In this document: one piece after another, positions 16,274-25,171 of the stretch
How the letters are laid out: each line of letters begins with the position of its first letter
Numbering within the stretch: the stretch's first letter is position 1
Assembly: GCF_042686025.1 (NCBI RefSeq)
Contig: NZ_JBHUOZ010000001.1
Span: 806,001 to 870,000 of the forward strand
Reading direction: 5' to 3'
From: Terrimonas rubra
GTDB lineage: Bacteria > Bacteroidota > Bacteroidia > Chitinophagales > Chitinophagaceae
Length of the DNA: 64,000 nt
The notes under the pieces: generated by a model
Databases searched by the model: none
Seen by the model: the letters and a program-made list of their open reading frames with translations, nothing else
Told to the model about the DNA's origin: nothing
Position numbers and translations under genes: made by a program

Positions 16274-17215
16274 ATGAAAAAATTATTTGCTTTTTTATTG
16301 GTATTGATAAGTTCCGTAGTTATGGCCCAGGGTAATGATGCGGAGGTTAAACAGTTTCTTGACTTGTTTACGGCTAAAATCAAAACCCTTGATGTGGGTA
16401 AAATAGAGCCGCATTATGAAGAAGGGTATTTTAAAACACTATCCGAAAGTGCCTATTTTGATAAGGATACCCATATAGGACTTACCTCGCTGTACCAGGA
16501 ATGCATGGGTAAAGATGAGGCAACGATGAAACAGTTTATTAACCGCTTTTTTGAAAAACACAAAGAGCTGAAAGTACAGCGCAGGGAAATTGAAGCCAAA
16601 ATGGATGATTTCAATTTCATACAACCTTATTTAAAGATCAGGGTATTTTCAGAAGACCTGCTGTCCATATACAGCGATCATGCTATTACAAAATTCACCC
16701 ATGAAGGACTCCTGGAAGTGGTGGTGCTGGATCTGCCCATTGGCATTGGCAGCCTGGAGAAAAAACACCTGGCTACCTGGAAAAAATCGGAGGAGGATAT
16801 TTACCAACTGGCCAAAACCAATACCATAAAGGCATTGAACCAAAAATTTGAAAAGGCGGAAACAGCCAAAACAGGGGAAGTGTTTTATTTACTGGCCGAT
16901 GATATGGACCTGTTCATTACCTCGGCCATATTTGACCTGAAAAAAGCGGGCCTGCCTGTTGGTAAACACGGTACCGTTTTTTCCGTACCCAACCATACTG
17001 TACTGGTGGCCATGCCGCTTGATGACCCTGCCAAGGCGGACGGTTTTATCTTAAATTTTATGGGGCTCACCGATTATATGAATCAAAGTCCCGAAACCAA
17101 GCCGGTTAGTAATAACCTGTTCTGGTATAACGGCAAGGAAGTGTTTTTAATCAAGAAGGATATACCCAATAAAAAATTTATTTACCCGGCAGCCATGAAA
17201 GCTGCATTACAATAG
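16274..17215 (+). CDS. Secreted protein, DUF1444-like
   Basis: A 313-residue protein starting at the ATG of MKKLFAFLLVLISSVVMAQ, a clear signal peptide; the longer frame adds an unlikely MPLIPNQYI. The middle (LEVVVLDLPIGIGSL, HLATWKKSEEDIYQLAKTN) and the end (VPNHTVLVAMPLDDPAKADG) resemble the DUF1444/YtpQ family, in which a Trp-x(4-6)-Glu-Leu-Ala-x-x-Asn block is typical. Function unknown. It stands alone on the plus strand with a strong terminator shared with the convergent dsbD gene. The family match is made by eye and is moderate. Confidence 0.7.
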   Translation: MKKLFAFLLVLISSVVMAQGNDAEVKQFLDLFTAKIKTLDVGKIEPHYEEGYFKTLSESAYFDKDTHIGLTSLYQECMGKDEATMKQFINRFFEKHKELKVQRREIEAKMDDFNFIQPYLKIRVFSEDLLSIYSDHAITKFTHEGLLEVVVLDLPIGIGSLEKKHLATWKKSEEDIYQLAKTNTIKALNQKFEKAETAKTGEVFYLLADDMDLFITSAIFDLKKAGLPVGKHGTVFSVPNHTVLVAMPLDDPAKADGFILNFMGLTDYMNQSPETKPVSNNLFWYNGKEVFLIKKDIPNKKFIYPAAMKAALQ

Positions 17216-17225
17216 TAACCCAATA

Positions 17226-17260
17226 AAAAAAGACCTCTTTGTAACAAAGAGGTCTTTTTT
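17226..17260. terminator. Bidirectional terminator
   Basis: A perfect 16-bp stem (AAAAAAGACCTCTTTG with its complement) around a TAA loop, with T runs on both strands, between the convergent DUF1444-like and dsbD genes. Confidence 0.95.
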
Positions 17261-17280
17261 TTATAAAATTGTTCAGGCTG

Positions 17281-19260
17281 TTATTTAGCGGCTGTTTCGC
17301 TTTTTGTTTTATTATAAGCTTTTATACCCGCTTCCAGCCATTCTTTATATTCATTAATATCCGGTGTATAACCAACCGGGTAGGTAAGTAATTTACCTTC
17401 ACCATCCAGTGCCACATATAAAGGCTGGGTTACCTGGTTAAAGTTTTCGGCCTGGAAGGTGGACCATTTATCACCTACGGTATTAATTTCCTTTTCACGG
17501 CCATCCGCATATTTATAAATAAACCGCTGGTCTTCCGGTAGCTTTTTCCTGTCGTCCACATACAGAGATACAAGAATATACTTGTCGTTAATGATCTCGG
17601 AAACAGCCGGGTCAGGCCATACCTGTTCTTCCATTTTACGGCAGTTAACACAGGCCCAGCCGGTAAAGTCAATGAGGATGGGTTTGTTCTGTTCTTTTGA
17701 TAACTGCAGTGCTTTATGATAACTGTTTAATATTTTAGGCTCAATACCCTTACCATGCACATTGTTTTTGCCATACACACTATAACTTAATGGTGGCGGA
17801 AAGCCACTCAGTAATTTTAAGTTGGCATATTTACTTTGTGTAACACCGGGCACCAGGTAAATGGCAAAGGCAAAGGCCAGTACACCCAATACCTTACGTA
17901 CCGGCGATATTTTAGCACCGGAATGATCGTGCGGCAGTTTTAACCAGCCAAATAAATAAGCGCCCAGGCCTAATGCCGTCAGTATCCATATACCGATAAA
18001 CACTTCACGTTTTAAAATACCCCAGTGCTCTACCAGGTCGGCATTGGATAAAAATTTAAAGGCCAGCGCTACCTCCACAAAAGCCAGTACTTTTTTAACC
18101 GTATCCAGCCAGCCACCGCTTTTGGGTAATGATTTTAACCAGTTGGGGAACATGGCAAACAGGGCAAAAGGCAGGCCCAGCGCCACACCAAAGCCGCTCA
18201 TACCTGCGGTAAGTGCCCAGGGGCCGGCTGAAGCTTTACCTGCTAATAATGAACCTAAAATCACCCCGGTACAGGAGAAGGAAACAATTACCAGGGTTAA
18301 TGCCATAAAGAAGATACCACTGATACTGCCGGTACTGCTTTTTGAGTCGGCCTTACCGGCAATACTGGCCGGCAGGGTAAGCTCAAAGTACCCAAAGAAA
18401 GAAATAGCGAAGATGATGAACACCACAAAGAAGAAGATATTCATCCAGGCATTGGTCGCAATATTGTTGAATATTTCGGGTTGCACATTATCCAGCAAAT
18501 GGAAGGGCCCGCTGGCCAGTGCATAAATTAATAAGATGAACAGGCCGTATAAAACCCCATTGCGGATAGCCTGGCCCCTGGTTTTGGAGCGGTTGGTAAA
18601 GAAGGAAACGGTTACCGGTATCATGGGGAATACGCAGGGTGTTAACAAAGCAATTAACCCACCAACAAAACCTAATAAAAAGATGGTGAACAGACTTTCA
18701 TGGTCAAAAGACTCATCACCCTCCTTCAATACCGGGTTTTTCAGGTCAATAGTCTCAAGTTTGATGATGTTTTCAGGATTTTTGGAAACATCCACTCCAC
18801 CCTCCAGTGCTACCGTTTTGGTTTCTTCAATGGGTAAGAACTGGTCAGGCGCACTGGCGGCAAAACCGGTTAAAGTAACTTTTATTTCAGCAGGAATTTT
18901 ATTAGCGATATTGATGGTTTGTGTTACCTGTACCGTACCGGTATAAGCATTTACCTGTTTGTTAAAAATAGGATCCTGCAGGTTTTTACCGGCCTGCGCA
19001 CCTTTTGTTTCGCCTTCTTTGGTAATATTTTCGTTATCCCATTTCAGGGCAATGGCCGCTACACCGTCCTCCACCAGCTCAGTCGCATATACATGCCAGC
19101 CATCTTTAATGGTGAGGTCAACCACCAGGTCGTAGCTTTTATCCGTTTTTTTAACTGATTTAATGTTCCACTGTACCGGGCTTTGTGCGGGTGCATCCTG
19201 CGCCTGTACATTAATAAACGGGAGCAATGCAATGAATAATAACGAGAATAGTTTTTTCAT
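17281..19260 (-). CDS. dsbD: Thiol:disulfide interchange protein DsbD
   Basis: A 659-residue protein with signal peptide (cleaved near NVQAQ), an N-terminal immunoglobulin-like DsbD alpha domain (to about 165), an eight-helix transmembrane domain with the PCVFPMIPVTVSFF motif whose Cys carries electrons through the membrane, and a C-terminal thioredoxin domain with WACVNCRKME (Cys537, Cys540). It moves reducing power from cytoplasmic thioredoxin to periplasmic partners, for disulfide isomerisation and cytochrome c maturation. It appears monocistronic between terminator 17226-17260 and the LacI-type gene 148 bases upstream. Confidence 0.94.
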   Translation of the reverse strand: MKKLFSLLFIALLPFINVQAQDAPAQSPVQWNIKSVKKTDKSYDLVVDLTIKDGWHVYATELVEDGVAAIALKWDNENITKEGETKGAQAGKNLQDPIFNKQVNAYTGTVQVTQTINIANKIPAEIKVTLTGFAASAPDQFLPIEETKTVALEGGVDVSKNPENIIKLETIDLKNPVLKEGDESFDHESLFTIFLLGFVGGLIALLTPCVFPMIPVTVSFFTNRSKTRGQAIRNGVLYGLFILLIYALASGPFHLLDNVQPEIFNNIATNAWMNIFFFVVFIIFAISFFGYFELTLPASIAGKADSKSSTGSISGIFFMALTLVIVSFSCTGVILGSLLAGKASAGPWALTAGMSGFGVALGLPFALFAMFPNWLKSLPKSGGWLDTVKKVLAFVEVALAFKFLSNADLVEHWGILKREVFIGIWILTALGLGAYLFGWLKLPHDHSGAKISPVRKVLGVLAFAFAIYLVPGVTQSKYANLKLLSGFPPPLSYSVYGKNNVHGKGIEPKILNSYHKALQLSKEQNKPILIDFTGWACVNCRKMEEQVWPDPAVSEIINDKYILVSLYVDDRKKLPEDQRFIYKYADGREKEINTVGDKWSTFQAENFNQVTQPLYVALDGEGKLLTYPVGYTPDINEYKEWLEAGIKAYNKTKSETAAK

Positions 19261-19408
19261 GATAACTGTAAACGTGGTTGTTCAGATAATCTATAACCTT
19301 TTTCCGCCCCCTTTTGTTGTAACCAACCAGCAGGCGGATGGCAAAGTTATTGTTCTAAGCAGTACAAGGCTTTCAAAATAAGGATAAACTGTTATACAAT
19401 TTGTAGCA

Positions 19409-20446
19409 TTAAATATGCTTTTTGGCGCTGGATTGGCGAATAACGAGCTGTGGTTCAAGCACCGTGGTCTCAAATTCAGTAACGGGCCTTTTGCTTTCAA
19501 TCAGCTGTAATAACTGGTTGGTAGCAATTTCCCCCATTTCCAGGGCCGGTTGTTTAATAATGGATAAGGGCGGTTCTATGAGTTCGGTTAAATCGGAGTT
19601 GGAAAAGCCGATCAGTCCCATCTGGCCGGGTACACTGATCTGCTGCGATTTTAAAATACGTAAACAGCCCGTGGTCAGTTTGTCCGACAAGGAAAGTATC
19701 GCATCGGGTTTTGTGGGTAAGGCCAGCAATTCGGTTACTGCCTGCCCTACTTCTTCCAGCACACGGCCGCCGTTGGGACAGAATTTGATCATATCATCAT
19801 TTACGGCCAGGCCATTTTCCTGTAACGCGGCTTTATAACCCTCCAGCCGGTCTTTGCTGATGGAGAGTAGCTCACTGCCGCTTACGGCGGCAATACTGGT
19901 ATACCCATTACCGATAAGGTGGGTTACCGCATCATAAGCGCCTTTATAATTATCTACAATTACTTTATGAGTATCAATATCATTCACAATACGATCAAAA
20001 AAAACGATGGGCATGCCCCGGTCAAATAATTCTTTAAAACTGCTGAAGTCCTTTGTTTCGGCCGATACCGATACAATCAGCCCGTCGATGGAGCGGGACG
20101 TAAGGTAGTTGAGGTTTACCAATTCCTTATCGTTGGATTCGCGGCTTTGTGATATGATAACATTATAACCGTTGCTGTTGGCCACCGATTCAATACCGTC
20201 GATGGTCTGCGAAAAAAAACTGTTCGCAATTTCGGCCACAATTACCCCAATAGAGCGGCTGCGGCGTTCTTTTAAGCTTAAAGCAATGGGGTTGGGATGA
20301 TAGTTAATGCTTTCGGCATATTGCAGTACTAGTTTTTTTGTTTCGGGGCTAATTTCATAACTATCACGTAAGGCCCTGGAGACCGTAGAGGTAGAAAGAC
20401 CCAGGGCTTTGGCAATATCTTTTATGGTAACTGCTTCAAAACGCAT
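19409..20446 (-). CDS. LacI family transcriptional regulator
   Basis: A 345-residue regulator. The N-terminal helix-turn-helix is VTIKDIAKALGLSTSTVSRALRD (written here as family hallmark TIKDIA and STVSRAL, residues 7-26), followed by the hinge NYHPNPIALSLKERRSRSIGV and a periplasmic-binding-protein-like sensor domain. The effector is probably a sugar or derivative, but ligand contacts cannot be assigned by eye. No sugar operon is adjacent; the nearest carbohydrate gene is the GH95 gene 2.3 kb away, across an unrelated operon, so the target is unclear. Confidence 0.94.
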   Translation of the reverse strand: MRFEAVTIKDIAKALGLSTSTVSRALRDSYEISPETKKLVLQYAESINYHPNPIALSLKERRSRSIGVIVAEIANSFFSQTIDGIESVANSNGYNVIISQSRESNDKELVNLNYLTSRSIDGLIVSVSAETKDFSSFKELFDRGMPIVFFDRIVNDIDTHKVIVDNYKGAYDAVTHLIGNGYTSIAAVSGSELLSISKDRLEGYKAALQENGLAVNDDMIKFCPNGGRVLEEVGQAVTELLALPTKPDAILSLSDKLTTGCLRILKSQQISVPGQMGLIGFSNSDLTELIEPPLSIIKQPALEMGEIATNQLLQLIESKRPVTEFETTVLEPQLVIRQSSAKKHI

Positions 20447-20548
20447 AATGCAAACAACAACTTGCTTTATAAAGGCTATAAAAATAGCGCATTTGCTGCG
20501 TATTATGCTTAATAAAAACTTATAATTGTTATTGTGCCTGTACCCTGA

Positions 20549-21133
20549 CTACTGCGGAACCGTTTGCGCAAAGTTTTTATTCAATACCGCCAGTATGGTC
20601 AGCTCCCTTTTTATTTGCCGCGCCATAAAAACCCCGAACACAATAAAAAACGCTATACCACTGATGATGATATACCAGAAGAAGCCTGCAGAAAAAGCCG
20701 TTTTAAAAGCGGGTAATAACAAAATAAAACCAACCATATATAACCCATACACAACAGGGGTAAGTACCAGGTGTATTCTTTTTCGCCATTGATAAAAACG
20801 CTTCAACCTGCCGGCATATTCTGTTAAACTGATTTCAGCCGATAAGGTATTAAGTTTCCTGATACTCCTGTATTCCGCTAAAATACGCAGCAGTAACATG
20901 ACTATCATAATGCCGAGCCCGGTGAACAACATGCGGTGATCATAAGCCGTTATCCATATAAAATAAGCAATCAATACCATGGCTGTAATGCTGATAATAA
21001 CAATGGTCCACTGATGTTTTGCCTTAATGGCCTTAGCCTGTGCACGGGCTTTTAATTCAATGTCTGCCGCCGATAAACGGGGTAAGGCCGGTTGGTTGTT
21101 CCAGATATTTTCCAGGGTTTCAAATGTTTCCAT
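20549..21133 (-). CDS. Four-helix membrane protein downstream of an ECF sigma factor (possible anti-sigma)
   Basis: A 194-residue protein, started at METFETLENIWNNQPAL, 14 bases inside the sigma factor gene. Residues 1-40 are soluble and rich in Ala, Lys and charged residues (IELKARAQAKAIKAKHQW); four membrane helices follow in two pairs (about 42-85 and 122-170), with a short C-terminal tail. The overlap with the sigma gene and the cytoplasmic N-terminus argue for an anti-sigma role, which is inference; there is no zinc-binding HxxxCxxC motif of the classic ZAS type. Confidence 0.72.
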   Translation of the reverse strand: METFETLENIWNNQPALPRLSAADIELKARAQAKAIKAKHQWTIVIISITAMVLIAYFIWITAYDHRMLFTGLGIMIVMLLLRILAEYRSIRKLNTLSAEISLTEYAGRLKRFYQWRKRIHLVLTPVVYGLYMVGFILLLPAFKTAFSAGFFWYIIISGIAFFIVFGVFMARQIKRELTILAVLNKNFAQTVPQ

Positions 21134-21617
21134 ATAACACACATTGGGTTAAGTTTTTTTTAATGCGGTGAATTTTTACCCGCAGGTTCTCTTCTGATAT
21201 ACCAACAATTTGCGCAATATCAGGATAGGCAACGGCTTCCAGCACCAGTAGTATGATCAGCTTGCCGGTTTCATCCAGTTGTTGTATGCAGGTATATAAT
21301 TTTCGTAATTTTTCTTCCTGTTCATGGTTATCATCTTCCAGGTGTATATCCGGCATGGTATCTACCGGTACCATTTTTTTAATACCGGTTTTACGCAGCT
21401 GCATTAAGCAGGTATTTACAGCGATCCTGTATATCCACGTACCGATACCGGCTTCATGGCGAAAGCCCGGCAGTTTTTCCCATACTTTAATAAATACTTC
21501 CTGTGTAGCATCCACTGCCATTGCCTGGTTACCATTGAAATAACCTTTACAAATACGCAGCACTTTTGGATAGTGATGATTGAACAGTTCTGTAAAGCTT
21601 TCTTTTGTATCCACCAT
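21120..21617 (-). CDS. ECF-type RNA polymerase sigma factor
   Basis: A 165-residue sigma-70 family protein. Region 2 includes LFNHHYPKVLRICKGYF and DATQEVFIKVWEKL; region 4 includes YPDIAQIVGISEENLRVKIHRIKK, the -35 recognition helix-turn-helix. Its ATG directly follows the TAA of the alpha/beta hydrolase gene (no gap) and its 3' end overlaps the membrane protein gene, so the three genes are translationally coupled. It probably autoregulates the operon. Confidence 0.94.
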   Translation of the reverse strand: MVDTKESFTELFNHHYPKVLRICKGYFNGNQAMAVDATQEVFIKVWEKLPGFRHEAGIGTWIYRIAVNTCLMQLRKTGIKKMVPVDTMPDIHLEDDNHEQEEKLRKLYTCIQQLDETGKLIILLVLEAVAYPDIAQIVGISEENLRVKIHRIKKNLTQCVLYGNI

Positions 21618-22454
21618 TTATTGTATGGCTTTTATCAGGTTGTTAATAAACCATTCCGGCTGATCATACATTACAAAATGGGCTGCATTATCGGCATATA
21701 ATACCTGTATACCCGGCAGGTTTTTGTATTGTGTGGTATAGGTGTTTTCGGCCATTTGTTTATTGGGAAAAGTGGCAGCCAGTATGGTGACCGGTATAGT
21801 AATAGCACTTATTTTTTCGCGCAGGTCAAGGTTCAGCATATCTACATAGCCATATACATAGGTTTTACGGTCGCAACTATTCATCCAGTTGACAATGGTT
21901 TGTTGTTTATCCTTATTTAAACACATGTAGGCTACCGATTGTGCGTTCATCGCTTTAAATGCACTATCGCTCATTTGCAATATGGTTTTGCTTTGTGGGT
22001 TATTGTAATCCAGCTTTTGGCCGTTATAACCGGGTATCATGAGGGCAGCACTGGCGGGTAAAGCGTCTACCGCAATTACTTTTTTAAACATAGCGGTTTC
22101 CAGCGATGCCAGCCAGAGACTTAAAGTGCCACCCAGGCTATGACCCAATAAAACCGGTTTGCTGAGTTTTTTTGTTTTTACGTATTTAATTATATCATCT
22201 TTAATGGTACTGAGCCAGGGCGTATCAATAGCCGGTACATGGTTAAAGCCTGCGAAAGTAAATGTATGACATTCGTTGGTGGCGGATAAACGTTTTACTG
22301 TTTCGGTCCAAACCTCGCCGCTGCAGCCAAAGCCGGGGAACAACAGAACGGGATCGCCCTTACCCGATACTTCCACCTTAAAGGACGACTGTGCCTGTAA
22401 CTGTATGCATGTAAATATGCTGACAATCCATAAAATTAATATTCTTATTTGCAT
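21618..22454 (-). CDS. Secreted alpha/beta hydrolase
   Basis: A 278-residue hydrolase beginning with a signal peptide (MQIRILILWIVSIFTC, cleavage near LQAQ). The longer frame runs through a family A repeat and is rejected. The nucleophile elbow is GHSLGG with Ser106; the oxyanion region is FPGFGCSG and the catalytic His is in DNAAHFVMYDQPEW. The fold covers esterases, lipases and haloperoxidase-like enzymes; substrate unknown. It is the first gene of the hydrolase-sigma-membrane protein operon, with no base between its stop and the sigma start, an unusual partner for an ECF factor. Confidence 0.88.
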   Translation of the reverse strand: MQIRILILWIVSIFTCIQLQAQSSFKVEVSGKGDPVLLFPGFGCSGEVWTETVKRLSATNECHTFTFAGFNHVPAIDTPWLSTIKDDIIKYVKTKKLSKPVLLGHSLGGTLSLWLASLETAMFKKVIAVDALPASAALMIPGYNGQKLDYNNPQSKTILQMSDSAFKAMNAQSVAYMCLNKDKQQTIVNWMNSCDRKTYVYGYVDMLNLDLREKISAITIPVTILAATFPNKQMAENTYTTQYKNLPGIQVLYADNAAHFVMYDQPEWFINNLIKAIQ

Positions 22455-22530
22455 AAACTCTGTTTTAAAATTTAGCTTTTGATGCAGCTCCTTTGAAATT
22501 GTTACAACATTTAAAAAAAATATTATATGG

Positions 22531-22651
22531 CTGAAGGGCTGCCGGATACGGAGGGCGGCGACCAGCGGAAGCCGGTGCGCAGCAAAGCGAAGCACGGTAC
22601 CCCGCAGCAGCCGGAACGGAAGCTGATAAGCGATATACTGTTGACAGCCCC
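22531..22651 (+). repeat. Interspersed family A element, copy A2
   Basis: Begins CTGAAGGGCTGCCGGATACG and ends TACTGTTGACAGCCCC. The ends match copies A1, A3 and A4; the middle is more GC-rich and diverged. It lies between the divergent hydrolase and GH95 genes. Confidence 0.72.
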
Positions 22652-22729
22652 TGCTTAACAATAGTTTTATTTTGTATTTTCAGCGGGCTTTTGTCACTCG
22701 TTATTTTGCATTTTATTTAAAGATTAATT

Positions 22730-25144
22730 ATGTTATTACGCGTTGCTACCCTATTATTATTACAAATATTGTTTGCTACTCTTGCTTTTACCCAACAGGG
22801 AAATTTATACCTGTGGTATGATAAGCCTGCCAATGCAATGGTGAAAGACCTGGAGAACGGCTGGCAGAATGATGCCGAGTGGTTAAAAGCCTTACCCATA
22901 GGGAATGGCTTTATGGGCGCCATGGTGTTTGGCGATGTAAATAAAGAAAGACTGCAAATAAATGAAAAGAGTTTATGGAGCGGCAGTATGGCAGATAATG
23001 ATAACCCTGATGCTTACCAGTCTTTACAGGAAATACGCAACCTGCTTTTTGCCGGTAAGTATAAAGAGGCTACGGAGCTGACCAATAAAACCCAGATAGC
23101 AAAGGGCAAGGGCACCGGCTTTGGTAATGGCAGTACGGTGCCTTATGGTTGTTACCAGACCCTGGGCGATGTATGGCTGGATTTTAATACTACGGCCGCT
23201 TTTACCGGTTACCGCCGCCAACTGGATATTATAAACGGGATTGCGCAGGTACAATACCAGCAAAACGGTGTACAGTTTAAGCGGGAGGTTTTTGTAAGTA
23301 ACCCCGACCGGGTAATGGTAGTAAGACTGACTGCCTCCAAAGCCGGTAGTATTTCTTTTACCCTGTCTGTTAACCGCCCGGAACGTTACACAACCACCGC
23401 CGAACAAAATAAGCTGACCATGCAGGGCCGTTTGAATAATGGCCAGGGTGTTGATGGGCTGGCATACGAAGTGGATATTGTGCCGGTGTTGGAAGGTGGC
23501 AAAATAAGAACAGAAAATAACAGCCTGGTAATAGAGAAAGCCAATAGCGTAACCCTGGTTATTGGCGCGGCTACCAGCTACCGTTTACATTACCCCGATT
23601 ATACCAACCCGCATTTTAAACAGGAGTTGTCACAATATGTAAACAAAGCCGTAAAAACAAAGTATAATACCCTGTTACAAAAACATGTGGCCGATTTCAG
23701 CGGGCATATGAATAAAGTAGTGTTGCAGCTGGGTAATAAAGCTGATGCCAAACAACCTACTGATGTTTTGCTGGCCAGGAATAAGGAAGACCGCAACGGG
23801 CAATACCTGTATGCTTTGTATTTCCAGTATGGCCGGTACCTGTTGTTATCCTCGTCGCGCAAAGGTAGTTTACCGGCTAACCTGCAGGGTATATGGGCCA
23901 ATAAAATTCAAACACCCTGGAACAGCGATTACCATACAAATGTAAATGTGCAGATGAATTACTGGCCGGCAGAGACGGCTAATTTACCGGAAACCCATTT
24001 ACAGTTAGTGGATTTGATTGAATCGCTGGTAGCACCCGGCAGCAAGACCGCCGCTATTCATTATAAAGCCCGTGGCTGGGTAATGCACCCTATTACCAAT
24101 ATCTGGGGTTATACCTCGCCGGGTGAGCACCCCAGCTGGGGATTACATGTAGCTGCCGGCGCCTGGATGAGCCAGCACCTGTGGGACCACTATGATTTTA
24201 CCCGTGATAAAAATTATTTACGCCGCGTTTTCCCGGTATTACAGCAGGCGGCTGTTTTTTATGTGGACTGGCTGGTAAAAGATCCTGAAAGCGGTAAGCT
24301 CGTTTCTGGTCCGGCATCATCACCTGAAAACAGTTTTGCCGCACCGGACGGAAGTGTGGGCACCATTAGCATGGGGCCCGCACATGATAACCAGTTATTG
24401 TATAATTTATTCAGCAATACCCTGAAAGCCGCTGCCGACCTGGGTATACAGAACGATACCATTAAAGCAATACAGCAAGCCCTGCCTCAGTTACCAACAC
24501 CGGCCATTGGATCGGACGGGCGCATTATGGAGTGGGCCAAGGAGTTTGCCGAACGCGAGCCGGAACACCGCCATATATCTCATTTATTTGCTTTGTACCC
24601 CGGCAGCCAGATATCTTATTTCAATACCCCGGAACTGGCGGCAGCCGCCCGTAAAACCCTGGAAAAAAGAGGTGATGGCAGTACCGGCTGGTCACTGGCC
24701 ATGAAGATAAGTTTCTGGGCACGCCTGCATGATGGTGACAGGGCTTTAAAACTTTTAAATAACCTGTTGAACCCGGTATTTGCCAACAGTGCAGGCACTA
24801 TGGCAGGAGGTGGTACTTATACCAATTTATTTTGTGCTCACCCCCCCTTCCAGATTGACGGTAATTTTGGCGCCACAGCGGGCATAGCGGAAATTCTGGT
24901 GCAAAGCCATGAAAATTTTATTGAATTATTACCGGCCTTACCCAACAGCTGGCAGGAAGGTAAAGTAAAAGGGTTGTGCGCCCGGGGCGGGTATGAACTC
25001 AGCATGCAATGGAAGAACGGTAAACTACAGAGCGCTGCCCTACTGGCTAATAAAGGAGGTACTGTGAAAGTGAAATACCAAAACAGGGAATTTGACCTGC
25101 AGACAGTTGCCGGAAAAACATATACTTTAACACCTCTGTTGTAA
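22730..25144 (+). CDS. Secreted alpha-L-fucosidase, GH95
   Basis: An 804-residue secreted glycosidase with a signal peptide (residues 1-22). The N-terminal beta domain starts with LWYDKPANAM and WLKALPIGNGFMGAMVFG, a GH95 signature, and includes NEKSLWSG. The (alpha/alpha)6 catalytic domain has NVQMNYWPAE near residues 404-412 (catalytic asparagines), IMEWAKEF near 600 and IDGNFGATAGIAE near 709, matching the Asn/Glu/Asp set of inverting 1,2-alpha-L-fucosidases. Some GH95 enzymes act on L-galactose instead. A strong hairpin just past the stop separates it from the convergent RAYT-like gene. Confidence 0.94.
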   Translation: MLLRVATLLLLQILFATLAFTQQGNLYLWYDKPANAMVKDLENGWQNDAEWLKALPIGNGFMGAMVFGDVNKERLQINEKSLWSGSMADNDNPDAYQSLQEIRNLLFAGKYKEATELTNKTQIAKGKGTGFGNGSTVPYGCYQTLGDVWLDFNTTAAFTGYRRQLDIINGIAQVQYQQNGVQFKREVFVSNPDRVMVVRLTASKAGSISFTLSVNRPERYTTTAEQNKLTMQGRLNNGQGVDGLAYEVDIVPVLEGGKIRTENNSLVIEKANSVTLVIGAATSYRLHYPDYTNPHFKQELSQYVNKAVKTKYNTLLQKHVADFSGHMNKVVLQLGNKADAKQPTDVLLARNKEDRNGQYLYALYFQYGRYLLLSSSRKGSLPANLQGIWANKIQTPWNSDYHTNVNVQMNYWPAETANLPETHLQLVDLIESLVAPGSKTAAIHYKARGWVMHPITNIWGYTSPGEHPSWGLHVAAGAWMSQHLWDHYDFTRDKNYLRRVFPVLQQAAVFYVDWLVKDPESGKLVSGPASSPENSFAAPDGSVGTISMGPAHDNQLLYNLFSNTLKAAADLGIQNDTIKAIQQALPQLPTPAIGSDGRIMEWAKEFAEREPEHRHISHLFALYPGSQISYFNTPELAAAARKTLEKRGDGSTGWSLAMKISFWARLHDGDRALKLLNNLLNPVFANSAGTMAGGGTYTNLFCAHPPFQIDGNFGATAGIAEILVQSHENFIELLPALPNSWQEGKVKGLCARGGYELSMQWKNGKLQSAALLANKGGTVKVKYQNREFDLQTVAGKTYTLTPLL

Positions 25145-25145
25145 G

Positions 25146-25171
25146 TGTAAAGGGGTTATTACCCCTTTACA
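25146..25171. terminator. Bidirectional terminator hairpin
   Basis: TGTAAAGGGGT and ACCCCTTTACA form a perfect 11-bp stem with a TATT loop between convergent GH95 and RAYT-like genes. One arm covers the last codons and stop of the RAYT-like gene. Confidence 0.8.

Noticed and set aside
22455..22661. N-terminal extension of the alpha/beta hydrolase
   Set aside because: It covers a family A repeat; a proper signal peptide begins at the internal ATG at 22454.
19409..25144. LacI regulator and GH95 gene as a fucose regulon
   Set aside because: They are 2.3 kb apart, separated by an unrelated sigma operon, with no shared operator seen.
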